Assembly: GCA_910575815.1 (NCBI GenBank)
Contig: CAJTFN010000001.1
Location: forward strand, 448,841 to 512,840
Length of the DNA: 64,000 nucleotides
Direction: 5' to 3'
DNA from: Oscillospiraceae bacterium
GTDB lineage: Bacteria; Bacillota; Clostridia; Oscillospirales; Oscillospiraceae
In this document: in pieces, positions 7,805 to 16,810 of the stretch
Position numbering within the stretch: the first letter of the stretch is position 1
Layout of the letters: each line of letters opens with the position of its first letter
Program-made: the position numbers and the translations under genes
The notes under the pieces: generated by a model
What the model saw: only the letters and a program-made list of their open reading frames with translations
Database searches by the model: none
What the model was told of the DNA's origin: nothing

Positions 7805-10800
7805 ATGGGCGAATTGAAAATCCGTGGAAACAGAGGGGTAAACGTGCCCCGGTATCAACCGGCGGACCGGACGGAAAAGACCTCCGGCACCAGCCGGGGC
7901 CTGGTGGAGACGAAGGGGTTCACTGTCTCGGAGACCTTGCGGAAGCTGATGACCCGGGTAGGTCAGGCGGAGAACCAGACCCGGGAGAGTCACCGGGTCC
8001 TCCAGACGGGGGAGGTGGCGCTGGCCGAGGTGCGGGAGAACCTGGACCGCATGGCGGAGCTGGCCCGGGAATCCGCCGGGGAAGGGACGCCGGACCGTGC
8101 CGCCCTCCAGGAAGAGCTGGAGCGCCTGGGGAAGGAGATTGGCCGGATGCTGTCCAGCGCCTCCGCCGGAGGCGTCCGGCTGTTTTTGGACGGGGACGCG
8201 GGCCTGGAGGGCGGCGCGCCGCTCTATGCGCTTTTGGGGGAAGAAGCATCCGGACAGGAGGGGACGCTGCCCGACTGGCTGCTGAACGCGGTTACGGAGG
8301 AGGACCTCACGCCGGAGAAGCTGCTGGAGGCCCTTGGGCTGGACAAAACCGCTACCGGCGCGGAGCTGCTGGCCGCCGTGATGAACGGCTCCCTGGAGAG
8401 CGATTCCGCCGTGGGCTATCTGGCCGCCCTGTACTTGGGCGCGGTTATCACCGGCGGCGGCGCGGTGGAGGCCGTGGATTTGAAGCAGGCCATGGAGGGC
8501 CTGCGGCAGCTGCTGGAGAAGGTGGCGGAGGGAGTTCCGCCGGACCGGGCCGTGGAGCTGCTGACCAACGGCGAGTTCACCAGCCTGGAGGATTTCCAGG
8601 GCCGCTTTACCGGCGGCGCGCTGCCGGGGCTCCAGGAGTTCCTGACGGATTTGCTCCTGAACGAGGGCGGGAACCCGCTGATGAACGGCTCCTCTCTCCT
8701 GACCCTGCTGGCGGGAACCGAGGGCGTTAAGCTGGATTTGATGATGGGACTTCTGGAGGCCCTTCAAAGCTCCGGAGCCGGCCCGGCGGCTTTGTCCGTG
8801 GAGGGCGGTTTGGAAAACGGCCCGGCGGCGGAGGGGGGAACAGCCCATCCGCCCCTTCTGACGGAGGCCCGGGGCCCGGTGCAAGCGGCGGGACGGGATC
8901 TCTCCGGCGTCGTCTTCGACCCGGACAGCGGCGTGCTGACGGTGAGCGGCAAGGCGGACGTAACCCTCCGGGGGACGGAGCAGCCCCTCCGGGGGATTTG
9001 GATAACCGGCTCCGGAACCGTAACCCTCCAAAATGTGAAGGCGGAGGTTCTGACGGTCTCCGCCGCCGGGGCCCGGGTGTTCAGCGCGGGAGAGGCGGCG
9101 CTGGGAGAGGTCCGGCTGGAAGAGGGCTCGTCCCTGACCCTGGACGGCGGAGGATTGATACGGCTGGGGAAGGTGGCGGCCGGGTCTTCCGGCACGTTGC
9201 GCCTCACCGGCGGCGTGGCTGTGACGGCGGAGGAGCCTCTGCCTCTGCCCGTGCTGGTGGATGGGCCGGTATCTTTGGCGGCTCCGGGGGGACAGGTGAG
9301 CAGCTTTGGCGGAAAGCCGCTGGACCCCTTCGATCTGATCTGGAAGACCTTCCTCCCGGGCTGGAGCGGCGTCACCGCCCTGTCGGTGAACGGGCGGCAG
9401 GCCCGGATGCTGCTGGATCCCTCGGTTCCCGCCCGGCTGTGGCTGGACCGTGGAGACCCAAACCAGGGCTCTCCCGTGTATACCCTGCTGATCCGGGGGC
9501 GGGACGGGCGGAACCACCCCAGGACCCGTTACGCCTATCTGCACTGGAACCAGTGGATCGAGACCTTTGAGGAGATTTCCATGTATCCCAATCCCTTCAC
9601 CGTCACCGGCGGCGAGGCGGGGCAGGACTGGCTTTATGAGGAGGAGACCCATACTCTCCGGATTCTCTCCAACCAAGTGACCGCCATCTCCGGCGGCCCG
9701 GGGACCGATGGGAACCGGGAGCCCTTCAGCGGACGGATTGCCCTGTCCGACGGCATTGGGCCGGTGGAGCTGGCCCTGGACGGCGTGGCCTGCCAGGTGA
9801 CCTGGGGCGGGGCTTTTTACCTGGGGCGGGACAATGCGGTGACGCTGCTTTTGCCGAACGGGACAGGAAATCTCTTTGAGAGCGGCGAGGGCTTCGCGGG
9901 CATTGCCCTGGGAGACGGGACCACCCTTTGCATCGACCGGGGGGAGCCGCCCAGCGGCGGAGTTCCCGACGGGACCCTCGCCGCCTCCGGCAGCGGCGGC
10001 GGCGCGGGCATCGGCCGGGACAGCGAGAGCGGCCGGGACCGGACCAGCGAAATTTTGATTCGCGGCGGCGTGATCACGGCCCGGGGCAGCGGCGGCGGCT
10101 CCGGAATCGGCGCGGGAAAGCACGGCTTCATGGGGCCGGTGACCATGCTGGGGGGTCGCGTGGACGCCACCGGGGAAAAGGGCGGCGCTGGGATTGGCGG
10201 CGGCCTGGGCGCGCCGGTGGGGGATATTCACATCCACGGCGGTATGGTGACTGCTGCGGCCACCGGCCATGCCGCCGCCATCGGCGCGGGCGTGCAGGGG
10301 GGATGCGGAGACATCCTCATTGACGGAACCGCCCGGATTCGAAGAGCCCGGGGCGGTAATCCAGGCGCGGACATCGGCGCCTGTCTTTTCGGCGGCTGCG
10401 GGAAGGTCCAGGTGTCCGGCGCCGCCGACATCGGGGGCGCGAAACTCCGGACGCAGAGCGGTGTCTCCCTCCAAATGGGGGAGGACGTGGTGACGCTGCC
10501 CCAGTTCCGTCTCTCCGCCAGGGCGCTGGGGCTGCATGAGCTCTCCGTTGCCACCCGGGAGGAAGCCCGGGCCGCCGGGCGGACCCTGGAGGCGGACTGC
10601 CTTTGGGTGAGCCGGATTCAGGAGGCCTACGGTGCGCTGTACACCCGGCTGGAACGGAGCCAGAGCGGACTTCGGGGCGTCTATCAGTATGTCAGTGTGA
10701 CGGAGGGGCTGGTGCGGGATACCGCCGCCGCCGGGTCATTGCTATGGGATACCAGCCAGTCCATTCCCCGGTCTGCCGCCCAGGCGATGCGCACCCACGG

Positions 10801-10840
10801 AAGGCGGGGGATGGAGGATGTGGAGCGTCTGCTGCGTTGA
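7805..10840 (+). CDS. giant flagellin-like protein with glycine-rich beta-repeat insert
   Basis: A 1011-aa protein with no signal peptide. Residues 40-130 match the flagellin N-terminal D0/D1 pattern: LQTGEVALAEVRENLDRMAE, then DRAALQEELERLGKEIGRM. The last ~88 residues match the flagellin C-terminal helix: ALYTRLERSQSGL, a LVRDTAAAGSLLWDTSQSI segment and AAQAMRTHGRRGMEDVERLL. Between them lies an insert of ~800 aa. Residues ~720-890 carry repeats such as GGSGIGAG and GGAGIGGG alternating with short beta-strands, suggesting a beta-solenoid. Normal flagellins are 270-550 aa. The ATG at 7805 has GAAAGGGGG at good spacing and is preferred over GTG 7766. No other flagellar gene is present, so filament incorporation is inference. 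Confidence 0.75.
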   Translation: MGELKIRGNRGVNVPRYQPADRTEKTSGTSRGLVETKGFTVSETLRKLMTRVGQAENQTRESHRVLQTGEVALAEVRENLDRMAELARESAGEGTPDRAALQEELERLGKEIGRMLSSASAGGVRLFLDGDAGLEGGAPLYALLGEEASGQEGTLPDWLLNAVTEEDLTPEKLLEALGLDKTATGAELLAAVMNGSLESDSAVGYLAALYLGAVITGGGAVEAVDLKQAMEGLRQLLEKVAEGVPPDRAVELLTNGEFTSLEDFQGRFTGGALPGLQEFLTDLLLNEGGNPLMNGSSLLTLLAGTEGVKLDLMMGLLEALQSSGAGPAALSVEGGLENGPAAEGGTAHPPLLTEARGPVQAAGRDLSGVVFDPDSGVLTVSGKADVTLRGTEQPLRGIWITGSGTVTLQNVKAEVLTVSAAGARVFSAGEAALGEVRLEEGSSLTLDGGGLIRLGKVAAGSSGTLRLTGGVAVTAEEPLPLPVLVDGPVSLAAPGGQVSSFGGKPLDPFDLIWKTFLPGWSGVTALSVNGRQARMLLDPSVPARLWLDRGDPNQGSPVYTLLIRGRDGRNHPRTRYAYLHWNQWIETFEEISMYPNPFTVTGGEAGQDWLYEEETHTLRILSNQVTAISGGPGTDGNREPFSGRIALSDGIGPVELALDGVACQVTWGGAFYLGRDNAVTLLLPNGTGNLFESGEGFAGIALGDGTTLCIDRGEPPSGGVPDGTLAASGSGGGAGIGRDSESGRDRTSEILIRGGVITARGSGGGSGIGAGKHGFMGPVTMLGGRVDATGEKGGAGIGGGLGAPVGDIHIHGGMVTAAATGHAAAIGAGVQGGCGDILIDGTARIRRARGGNPGADIGACLFGGCGKVQVSGAADIGGAKLRTQSGVSLQMGEDVVTLPQFRLSARALGLHELSVATREEARAAGRTLEADCLWVSRIQEAYGALYTRLERSQSGLRGVYQYVSVTEGLVRDTAAAGSLLWDTSQSIPRSAAQAMRTHGRRGMEDVERLLR

Positions 10841-10936
10841 CAGGGCAATGGCTGGCGGGAGATGCCCTGGAAGATAAGCGAGGTGGGGAAGAGCGCTGGA
10901 CATCAGCGGATCGGACCGCCGTCGCAATATACAGGG

Positions 10937-10970
10937 AAAAGCACGATGGAAAGGTCGTGCTTTTTCTTTT
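10937..10970 (+). terminator. Rho-independent terminator after the flagellin-like gene
   Basis: Perfect stem AAAAGCACGA/TCGTGCTTTT followed by TCTTTT. Confidence 0.85.
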
Positions 10971-11019
10971 GCTTAGGAAGAGATGGCATGCGGGGAGAGG
11001 AACGAGGACATTACGCCGC

Positions 11020-11080
11020 ACGGAAAAACAGAACGCAGGTTCCGTGAATGGAAAAACCGTTCACGGAACCTGCGTTTTTA
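11020..11080. terminator. bidirectional terminator hairpin
   Basis: A perfect 16-bp stem (arms 11033-11048 and 11060-11075) has T-rich tails on both strands: TTTTTA on plus and TTCTGTTTTT on minus. It separates the flagellin-like gene from the convergent CapA gene. Confidence 0.8.
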
Positions 11081-11107
11081 TCGGTTTACAGCGCCTCAAA
11101 GAATCCT

Positions 11108-12391
11108 TCACCCGCCCGTTTCCGGCTGGCTGCCATTCCCGCCAGTCTCCGGTGCCATTGGGGAACGCTCCTGGCCTTCCTCCGGCCCAAAAATGGCGTG
11201 GCAGTTCTCCAGAGCCTGGGTAAGGCGCTTTTCCAGAGCGTCCCCCGCTTCGCCGGAAGCCAGAGCGGCGTTTATGTCCAGAAGCTGGAAACGGGGAGTC
11301 GTCCCTGCATTCCGGTGGAGCATGTACATGGGATCGTAGCGGTAACCGGAGACCTGGGTTTCGCCGGTTTCATTGTCTCGGGTGAGGATCAGAGTCAGTA
11401 CCGCCGTGGTGTCGGTAAGGGGCTTATTTTGGGAAGAGATGAAGTTTCCCAGAGAGTAGCAGACAAAGCCCTGCCGCCCGTCGGGCAGCGTGCGGAGCTC
11501 CATGGGCTGGGGGACATGGGAGTGGCCGCCCAGAAGAATGTCCGCGCCGTTTTGGAAGAGAAAGTCCGCCAGCTCCTCCTGATATCGGTTCTGCTTGGTT
11601 TTGTATTCCAGACCCCAGTGAATCATCACCGCCACCAAATCCGGTTTCAGGGCCCTGGCGGCCTCCAGGTCTCCGGCCAGGCGCTCCCAGTCCGGCTTGG
11701 AGAGGTTGGTCAGATAATCGGTGTTGAAGACGTTGATGGCATAGGGGTGTTTCTTGGGCACAGGGATGCCGTTGGTGCCGTAAGTGTACCCAAGGAAGGC
11801 CACGGAGATTCCACCTACGTCGGCCAGGACGATGTTGTTCTCCCGCTCCTCCTGGGTCCGGCTGGTGCCCACATGGGCCAGCCCCTGCTGGTCCAGCACG
11901 TCCAGGGTGCGGCTGAGGCCGGAAAAGCCCCGGTCCAGACTGTGGTTGTTGGCCGTGAGGCACAGGTCGAAGCCAAGCTCCCGTATCCCCCGGGCCATGT
12001 CGTCAGGGGAGTTGAAGGCGGGATAACCGGAGTAAGGAGGACCGCCGGAGAGAGTGGTCTCCAGGTTGACCACGGCGTAGTCCGCGGCCTCCACATAGGG
12101 GCCAGCCCCGGCCATGATCCGGGCGTAGTCATAGCGCTCCTGAGCGGCGTCCCAGGCGTCGTTGGTGATGGGCATATGACTCATGGCGTCGCCGCAGACG
12201 GCCAGCGTGGCCACAGTGGGCGCGGGGGGCTCTGGAGGCTCCGGTTCTTTTTCCGGCTCTGGGGTTGCCGCCGGTTCTTCCGGCGCGGAGTACTGAGAGA
12301 GCTCCGCGAGGGCCGGAGGCGGTTCAGAGCCGCCGCAGGCGCTGAGACAGAGCAGCAGGCAAAGGAGCAGCGCGGAAAGGCGCAAACGCAT
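11108..12391 (-). CDS. CapA-family lipoprotein (poly-gamma-glutamate synthesis type metallophosphatase fold)
   Basis: A 427-aa secreted lipoprotein: signal peptide with lipobox LSAC at the CGGSE site, a Pro/Glu-rich linker (~35-65), then a CapA domain. Visible motifs are AVCGDAMSH, VVNLETTLS, CLTANNHSLDRG, MIHWGLEY and LLGGHSHVPQP. These match the metallophosphatase-like CapA/PgsA family linked to polyglutamate capsule handling; many members have other, unknown surface roles. No pgsB/pgsC partner is present. ATG 12391 has GGAAGG upstream and starts directly at the signal peptide; an earlier in-frame start at 12424 is less likely. It lies 85 nt downstream of the LysR gene on the same strand and may be read through from it. 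Confidence 0.87.
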   Translation of the reverse strand: MRLRLSALLLCLLLCLSACGGSEPPPALAELSQYSAPEEPAATPEPEKEPEPPEPPAPTVATLAVCGDAMSHMPITNDAWDAAQERYDYARIMAGAGPYVEAADYAVVNLETTLSGGPPYSGYPAFNSPDDMARGIRELGFDLCLTANNHSLDRGFSGLSRTLDVLDQQGLAHVGTSRTQEERENNIVLADVGGISVAFLGYTYGTNGIPVPKKHPYAINVFNTDYLTNLSKPDWERLAGDLEAARALKPDLVAVMIHWGLEYKTKQNRYQEELADFLFQNGADILLGGHSHVPQPMELRTLPDGRQGFVCYSLGNFISSQNKPLTDTTAVLTLILTRDNETGETQVSGYRYDPMYMLHRNAGTTPRFQLLDINAALASGEAGDALEKRLTQALENCHAIFGPEEGQERSPMAPETGGNGSQPETGG

Positions 12392-12475
12392 GGGAAGCAC
12401 TTCCTTCCTGTGACCGGCTTTCATATTTTTGAGCCGGGCCCGCCCGGCGGTGGTCCGAAGAGGCGGAGCCGACTG

Positions 12476-13411
12476 TCAGAGCTTGTCAAACATCTTTTTC
12501 AGCTCCTCAATGTAAAAGTCCGCCAGGGGATGACGCTCCTGGCCCTTTCGGGTGACATAATAGTGAGTGAGCAGATTGTCCTCACCCCGCAGGGGGACGG
12601 AGGAGAACTGGTAGTGGTCCGGGTGCTGCCACTGTGTGGAGCTGATGAAAAAGGAATCCGTGTGAGCCACGATGTCCTGACTGGCAGCGCTGTCATTGAT
12701 GGAGATGACGCATTTGGGCGGGGTTTGAAACAGCTCCTCAATGGAGCGGGAGGAGTCGTCGTAAAAGCGGCCGAAGTTCTCCTGGTTTTCCGCGATGACA
12801 TAGGGGAATTCCACCACCCGCTCCTCGAAGGCCTCCGCGCCCTCCTCCGTCAGAAGGGGGTGGTCGTCCCGGAGGACGATGCTGATCTGGCTCTCCCCCA
12901 GCAAGGAGTAGTCCAGATTTTTCACGCCGCAGAGGCGCTGGATTCTCTGCTGATGGGACTTGGTCAGAAATACGACGCCCAGGTCGGAACGGCAGTGCTG
13001 CACATCGTCCAGCACGTCAAAAAAGGACTGCTTTTTCAGGCGGATATAAATTGTGTCCCCATAGCCGCCGGAGATGTGAGACCAGAGGTTGGTGATGGGC
13101 ACGCTGAGAAAGTAGGAGCGCATGGACGAGACACTGAAATACTGCTTGCGGAAGTGGCTCTTGGCGTACAGGTTTTCCACGAAGTCCTTCTTTTCGATGA
13201 TCTCCCGGGCGTAACTCAAAAACTCCCGGCCCTCCGCGGTGACGGAAACCCCTTTCTTCGTCCGCAGGAAAATCTGAATCCCCAGCTCCTCCTCCAGGGA
13301 CTTGATGCTGTTGCTGACGTTGCTCTGAGACGTGTATAGCTGCTCGGCGGCCTTATTGATGGACTCGCATCGGGCCACCTCCACAACGAAGCTGAGCTGT
13401 TGAAATGTCAT
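12476..13411 (-). CDS. LysR-family transcriptional regulator
   Basis: A 311-aa regulator. The N-terminal winged helix-turn-helix has the LysR pattern (MTFQQLSFVVEVARCESINK, then SQSNVSNSIKSLEEELG), followed by a periplasmic-binding-like effector domain. ATG 13411 is preferred over 13459 because AAGGAGG sits 7 nt before it. It is transcribed divergently from the opine-dehydrogenase/ABC locus. By the usual LysR arrangement it probably controls that locus in response to its substrate. The effector is unknown. Confidence 0.9.
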   Translation of the reverse strand: MTFQQLSFVVEVARCESINKAAEQLYTSQSNVSNSIKSLEEELGIQIFLRTKKGVSVTAEGREFLSYAREIIEKKDFVENLYAKSHFRKQYFSVSSMRSYFLSVPITNLWSHISGGYGDTIYIRLKKQSFFDVLDDVQHCRSDLGVVFLTKSHQQRIQRLCGVKNLDYSLLGESQISIVLRDDHPLLTEEGAEAFEERVVEFPYVIAENQENFGRFYDDSSRSIEELFQTPPKCVISINDSAASQDIVAHTDSFFISSTQWQHPDHYQFSSVPLRGEDNLLTHYYVTRKGQERHPLADFYIEELKKMFDKL

Positions 13412-13467
13412 GGCGCACCTCCTTCGAGAAAACGGGGGGAGATCGATCCTCCGCCCCACAAAGCCAA

Positions 13468-13510
13468 ATCCTATAGCCCGTTCTCCCGCGGCAGCGGGGA
13501 GCTATAGGAT
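13468..13510 (-). promoter_or_regulatory. leader hairpin upstream of lysR
   Basis: A perfect 10-bp stem, ATCCTATAGC/GCTATAGGAT, encloses a GC-rich inner stem. It lies in the putative 5' leader of the LysR gene. Function unknown; no U-tract follows. Confidence 0.4.
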
Positions 13511-13556
13511 GGTTCGGCGGGCTTGCGGAGGTCGGCCGGGGGCCAGAGATATCAAA

Positions 13557-13615
13557 TTCATATAATTAATTGAAAGAATATCATATAAACGGGTTTGCTG
13601 TCAATGTGATATAAT
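13557..13615 (+). promoter_or_regulatory. LysR-type control region and -10 box of the opine-dehydrogenase operon
   Basis: An AT-rich island carries a TTCA-N10-TGAA dyad (13557-13574), a plausible LysR binding site. It is followed by TATAAT at 13610-13615. At 17 nt upstream of this -10 no recognisable -35 exists, as expected for an activator-dependent promoter. Confidence 0.5.
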
Positions 13616-13684
13616 AAAAGTCGAAAACAGGGAGCACTTCTTTGTTTAATTTGTGCAAAGGATATTACGATGGGGGGAAGCAAC

Positions 13685-14755
13685 ATGTTGAAGTTTGCAA
13701 TCATCGGCGCCGGCGCCGGCGGCCAGACCATGGCGGCGGTTTTGTCCAGCCAGGGCTATTCCGTGAAGCTCCAGGACATTGACAGCGAGAAAATCCGCCG
13801 CCTGCGGGAGCTGAAAACCATCCGGGTTACCGGCAAGATCGAGTGCGAGGGAACGCCGGAACTGATCACCGACCAGCTGCCGGAGGCGTTGGAGGATGTG
13901 GACGTGATTATGGTGGTGTCCACCACGGACGCGCACCGCTCCATCGCCACCCAGTGTCTGCCCTATCTGCGGGACGGGCAGCTCTTCGTGCTGAATCCCG
14001 GCCACTGCGGCGGCGCGCTGGAGGTGTCCAACATCCTGCGGGGCCAGGGGGGCAGGGACGTGCTGATCGCGGAGGCGGGAGACCTGATGTACGCCTGCCG
14101 CAGCTATGAAGTGGGCGTTGCCTTCCAGAGCGGCCTGAAGACCACGGTGCCCATCGCCGCCCTGCCGGGCCGGGATACCGGACGGGTTATGGAGGTGCTG
14201 GGCCCCATCTTCCCGAACCTGACGCCGGTTTCCAGCGTGCTGGAGACGGGCTTTCAGGGAGGGGGAGCCATGCTGCACCCGATTCCCAGCCTCATGAACA
14301 TCAACAAGATGGACCTGGGGGAGAGCTACGACTACTACATGGAGGGCATCACCCCCCACGTGGCCGACATCATCACCGCCTGCGACAGGGAGCGGGTGGC
14401 AGTGTGCCGGGCCATGGGCGTGGACGCCCTGCCTCTGGGGGAGTCTCTGACAAAGATCTACAGCCTGGAACCCCGGGAAAGCCTCTATGACCTGATTCAG
14501 CACATTGAACCCTATAAGGGCCTCCGGAATCCCACCACGGTGAAGCACCGCTTCATTGTGGAGGACACCATGTCCGGCCTGGTGCCGCTGGCGTCCATCG
14601 GAAAAATGCTGGGCATCGAGACCCCCATGATGAACGCCTTCATCAGCATCGCCGGCGCGGTCTGTGGCCGGAACTTCTGGGAGGAGGGCCGCACGGCGGA
14701 GAAACTGGGCCTGGCCGGAAAGTCCCTGGAGGAGATTCGGGCGATGGTGGGCTGA
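13685..14755 (+). CDS. octopine/nopaline-dehydrogenase-family NAD(P) enzyme
   Basis: A 356-aa enzyme. The N-terminal Rossmann fold shows FAIIGAGAGGQTMAAVL for dinucleotide binding. The C-terminal all-helical domain has the family's HPIPSLMN region, with the catalytic His in the segment LHPIPSLMNI near residue 200. Family members reversibly join an amino acid and a keto acid into an opine, or cleave one oxidatively. ATG 13685 (MLKFAIIG) is used, with GGGGGAAG just upstream; an in-frame ATG at 13670 also exists. It is the first gene of a locus that also encodes a peptide-type importer and a sugar-acid-type dehydratase, which suggests opine catabolism. The actual substrate is unknown. Confidence 0.8.
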   Translation: MLKFAIIGAGAGGQTMAAVLSSQGYSVKLQDIDSEKIRRLRELKTIRVTGKIECEGTPELITDQLPEALEDVDVIMVVSTTDAHRSIATQCLPYLRDGQLFVLNPGHCGGALEVSNILRGQGGRDVLIAEAGDLMYACRSYEVGVAFQSGLKTTVPIAALPGRDTGRVMEVLGPIFPNLTPVSSVLETGFQGGGAMLHPIPSLMNINKMDLGESYDYYMEGITPHVADIITACDRERVAVCRAMGVDALPLGESLTKIYSLEPRESLYDLIQHIEPYKGLRNPTTVKHRFIVEDTMSGLVPLASIGKMLGIETPMMNAFISIAGAVCGRNFWEEGRTAEKLGLAGKSLEEIRAMVG

Positions 14756-14923
14756 GCTTCCCGGGAAAGGCGAATCCTTGGCAGTTTCCGAACTCGCTTC
14801 GGATAATTGTAAATGCCCGCGCCGACGGTTTTGGCGGAGCTTCCCAGGCGGCGGAGAGGTCTTCCCGCCGGCGGGCACGGGCGCGACAGGTTGCGAAGAA
14901 ACAATGAAAAGGAGAAACGACGT

Positions 14924-16522
14924 ATGAAAAAGAGCTTGCATCGAATTCTGGCCATGGCGGCATGCCTCTGCCTGCTGTTGACCGCCTGCGGCGGCAACGG
15001 AGATTCCAACGGATCCGGCGGCGGATCCGACGGCGCGTCCTCCGGCGACGGGACCAGCGGGGGAAAGGACACCATGGTCATCGCCGCTCAGGCGGACATG
15101 GCCGATAAGGACCCCATCAACGGCAGCACCACCAACGACACCATTAAGATCAAGGCCCAGGTTTACGAGACGTTGATTGAGCGCACGGTGCCCGACCAGG
15201 AATACCGTCCTCTGCTGGCGGAGAAGTGGGAGTTCAATGATGACGCCACGGAGCTGACCATCACGCTGCGGGAGGGGATTCAGTGCCACAACGGGGAGAC
15301 CCTCACCGCCGAGGACTGCCTGTTCTCCTTACAGTGCCTGCGGGAGAGCGCCAACAAGTCCGTCACGGATCACATGGATCTGGAGAAGAGCTACGCGGTG
15401 GATGAGCGGACCTTCGTCATCGTGATGGACGAGCCCTACATGCCCATTATCGCCAACCTCTCCTATCCCACCTGCGTCATGTTCAGCAAGAAGGGCTATG
15501 AAGAGGCCAACGGCGACTGGGCCAATATGGACGTCGGCACCGGCCCTTACACCTGGGGTGAGTGGTCCATCGGCAGCAGCGTGAAGCTGATTGGCTTTGA
15601 CGATTACTATGTGGAGGGCCAGCCCGCCATTAAGAACGTGGAGTTCAAGGTCATCTCCGAGGACGGCAACCGTTACATTGAGGTGGAGACCGGCGGCGCG
15701 GATCTGTGCTACAACCTCTCCGGCGTGGACATCGCCGCCGCCGAGGCCAACGCCGACGTGGAGATTTTCCGGGAATTCACCATGGATAATTGCTACCTGA
15801 GCTTCAACCACCGCAACTCTCCCTTTAACGACGTCCGGGTCCGCCAGGCAATCGCCTATGCCCTGGATATCGACAGCGCCTGGCAGGTCTGCATGGACGG
15901 CGTGGGCCAGCCCGCCAAGGGCCTGCTCCCCGACAACATCACCGATTCCATCGCCAAGCAGGATTCCCCCTATCACGTGGATTACCCCGTCTACCAGTAC
16001 AACCTGGAGAAGGCCAAGGAGCTGCTGGCCGAGGCCGGTTATCCCAACGGCTTCTCCTGCCGTTATCACGTGGGCCACATGGCGCTGCGGCAGGCCTACG
16101 GCGAGTTCTTTGCCAACGCTCTGTCCCAGATCGGAATCAACGTGGAGATCGTGGCCTTGGACGCCGCCACCAACGCCCAGGCGCTGAAGGTGGAGCACAA
16201 CTTTGACATTTACACTTGGGGCATTGCCGCCACCAACGGCGACATCGACTTCGCCAACCGCTTCTTCTACACGGACAACGCCAACAACATCTTCGGCTAC
16301 AGCGACCCCGAGATGGACGCCATGGTGGACGCGGCGGCCAAGGAGCCCGACGCCGCCAAGCGCAGCGAGATGAACGCCGCCATCCAGCAGAAGGCGCTGG
16401 ACGAGTGCATCATCGTTCCCATCTATCAGCAGGAGGATATCCACTGCCACACGGCCAGCCTGAAGGGCTTCTGCAACGGCGCCTTCCAGTCTCCTCTGCT
16501 GAAGTATTGCTACTTTGAGTAA
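14924..16522 (+). CDS. ABC transporter substrate-binding lipoprotein, family 5 (peptide/opine type)
   Basis: A 532-aa extracellular lipoprotein: signal peptide with lipobox LLTACGG, a Gly/Ser-rich linker (~25-45), then an SBP_bac_5 domain with YETLIERTVPDQEYRPLLA, LREGIQCHNGETLTAEDCLF and VRQAIAYALDID. This family captures di/oligopeptides, opines, nickel or heme. AAAGGAG precedes ATG 14924. It lies 168 nt after the dehydrogenase gene. A strong hairpin follows the gene and may raise its expression over that of the permeases. Confidence 0.92.
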   Translation: MKKSLHRILAMAACLCLLLTACGGNGDSNGSGGGSDGASSGDGTSGGKDTMVIAAQADMADKDPINGSTTNDTIKIKAQVYETLIERTVPDQEYRPLLAEKWEFNDDATELTITLREGIQCHNGETLTAEDCLFSLQCLRESANKSVTDHMDLEKSYAVDERTFVIVMDEPYMPIIANLSYPTCVMFSKKGYEEANGDWANMDVGTGPYTWGEWSIGSSVKLIGFDDYYVEGQPAIKNVEFKVISEDGNRYIEVETGGADLCYNLSGVDIAAAEANADVEIFREFTMDNCYLSFNHRNSPFNDVRVRQAIAYALDIDSAWQVCMDGVGQPAKGLLPDNITDSIAKQDSPYHVDYPVYQYNLEKAKELLAEAGYPNGFSCRYHVGHMALRQAYGEFFANALSQIGINVEIVALDAATNAQALKVEHNFDIYTWGIAATNGDIDFANRFFYTDNANNIFGYSDPEMDAMVDAAAKEPDAAKRSEMNAAIQQKALDECIIVPIYQQEDIHCHTASLKGFCNGAFQSPLLKYCYFE

Positions 16523-16582
16523 GAGCGGCGGCCCCGGCGCCGGACACCGGCGGGGTTAAGGCGAAATCACGCAAACCGGCAA

Positions 16583-16625
16583 GAGAGGATGGGTGGATAA
16601 AAAAAGGTTATTCGCCCATCCTCTT
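16583..16625 (+). promoter_or_regulatory. intercistronic hairpin between binding protein and permeases
   Basis: A 17-bp stem (arms from 16584 and ending 16624) with a 7-nt loop and two G-U pairs. It has only a weak T-run after it, so it suits mRNA 3'-end stabilisation or partial termination. The rest of the 288-nt gap shows further GC-rich dyads and no gene. Confidence 0.5.
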
Positions 16626-16810
16626 CTTGTGGGCTTCCGGAGAGCGCGCCGTCCCTTCCGGCCGCCGGGTTTCCTCAGTCGGGAACTCGAAGGACGGAGG
16701 CGCGCCCGGGAAACAGCGTTTCCCGCGGTTTCGACTGCGGCGACTCGAAAACACATATGGAGCGGGCAATTTTCTCGGTTGGCCGCACTGGCTGAATGGG
16801 GGTATGGACT

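Noticed and set aside
7700..10537. 945-codon open frame on minus
   Set aside because: Shadow of the flagellin-like gene, low-complexity composition and no start signal.
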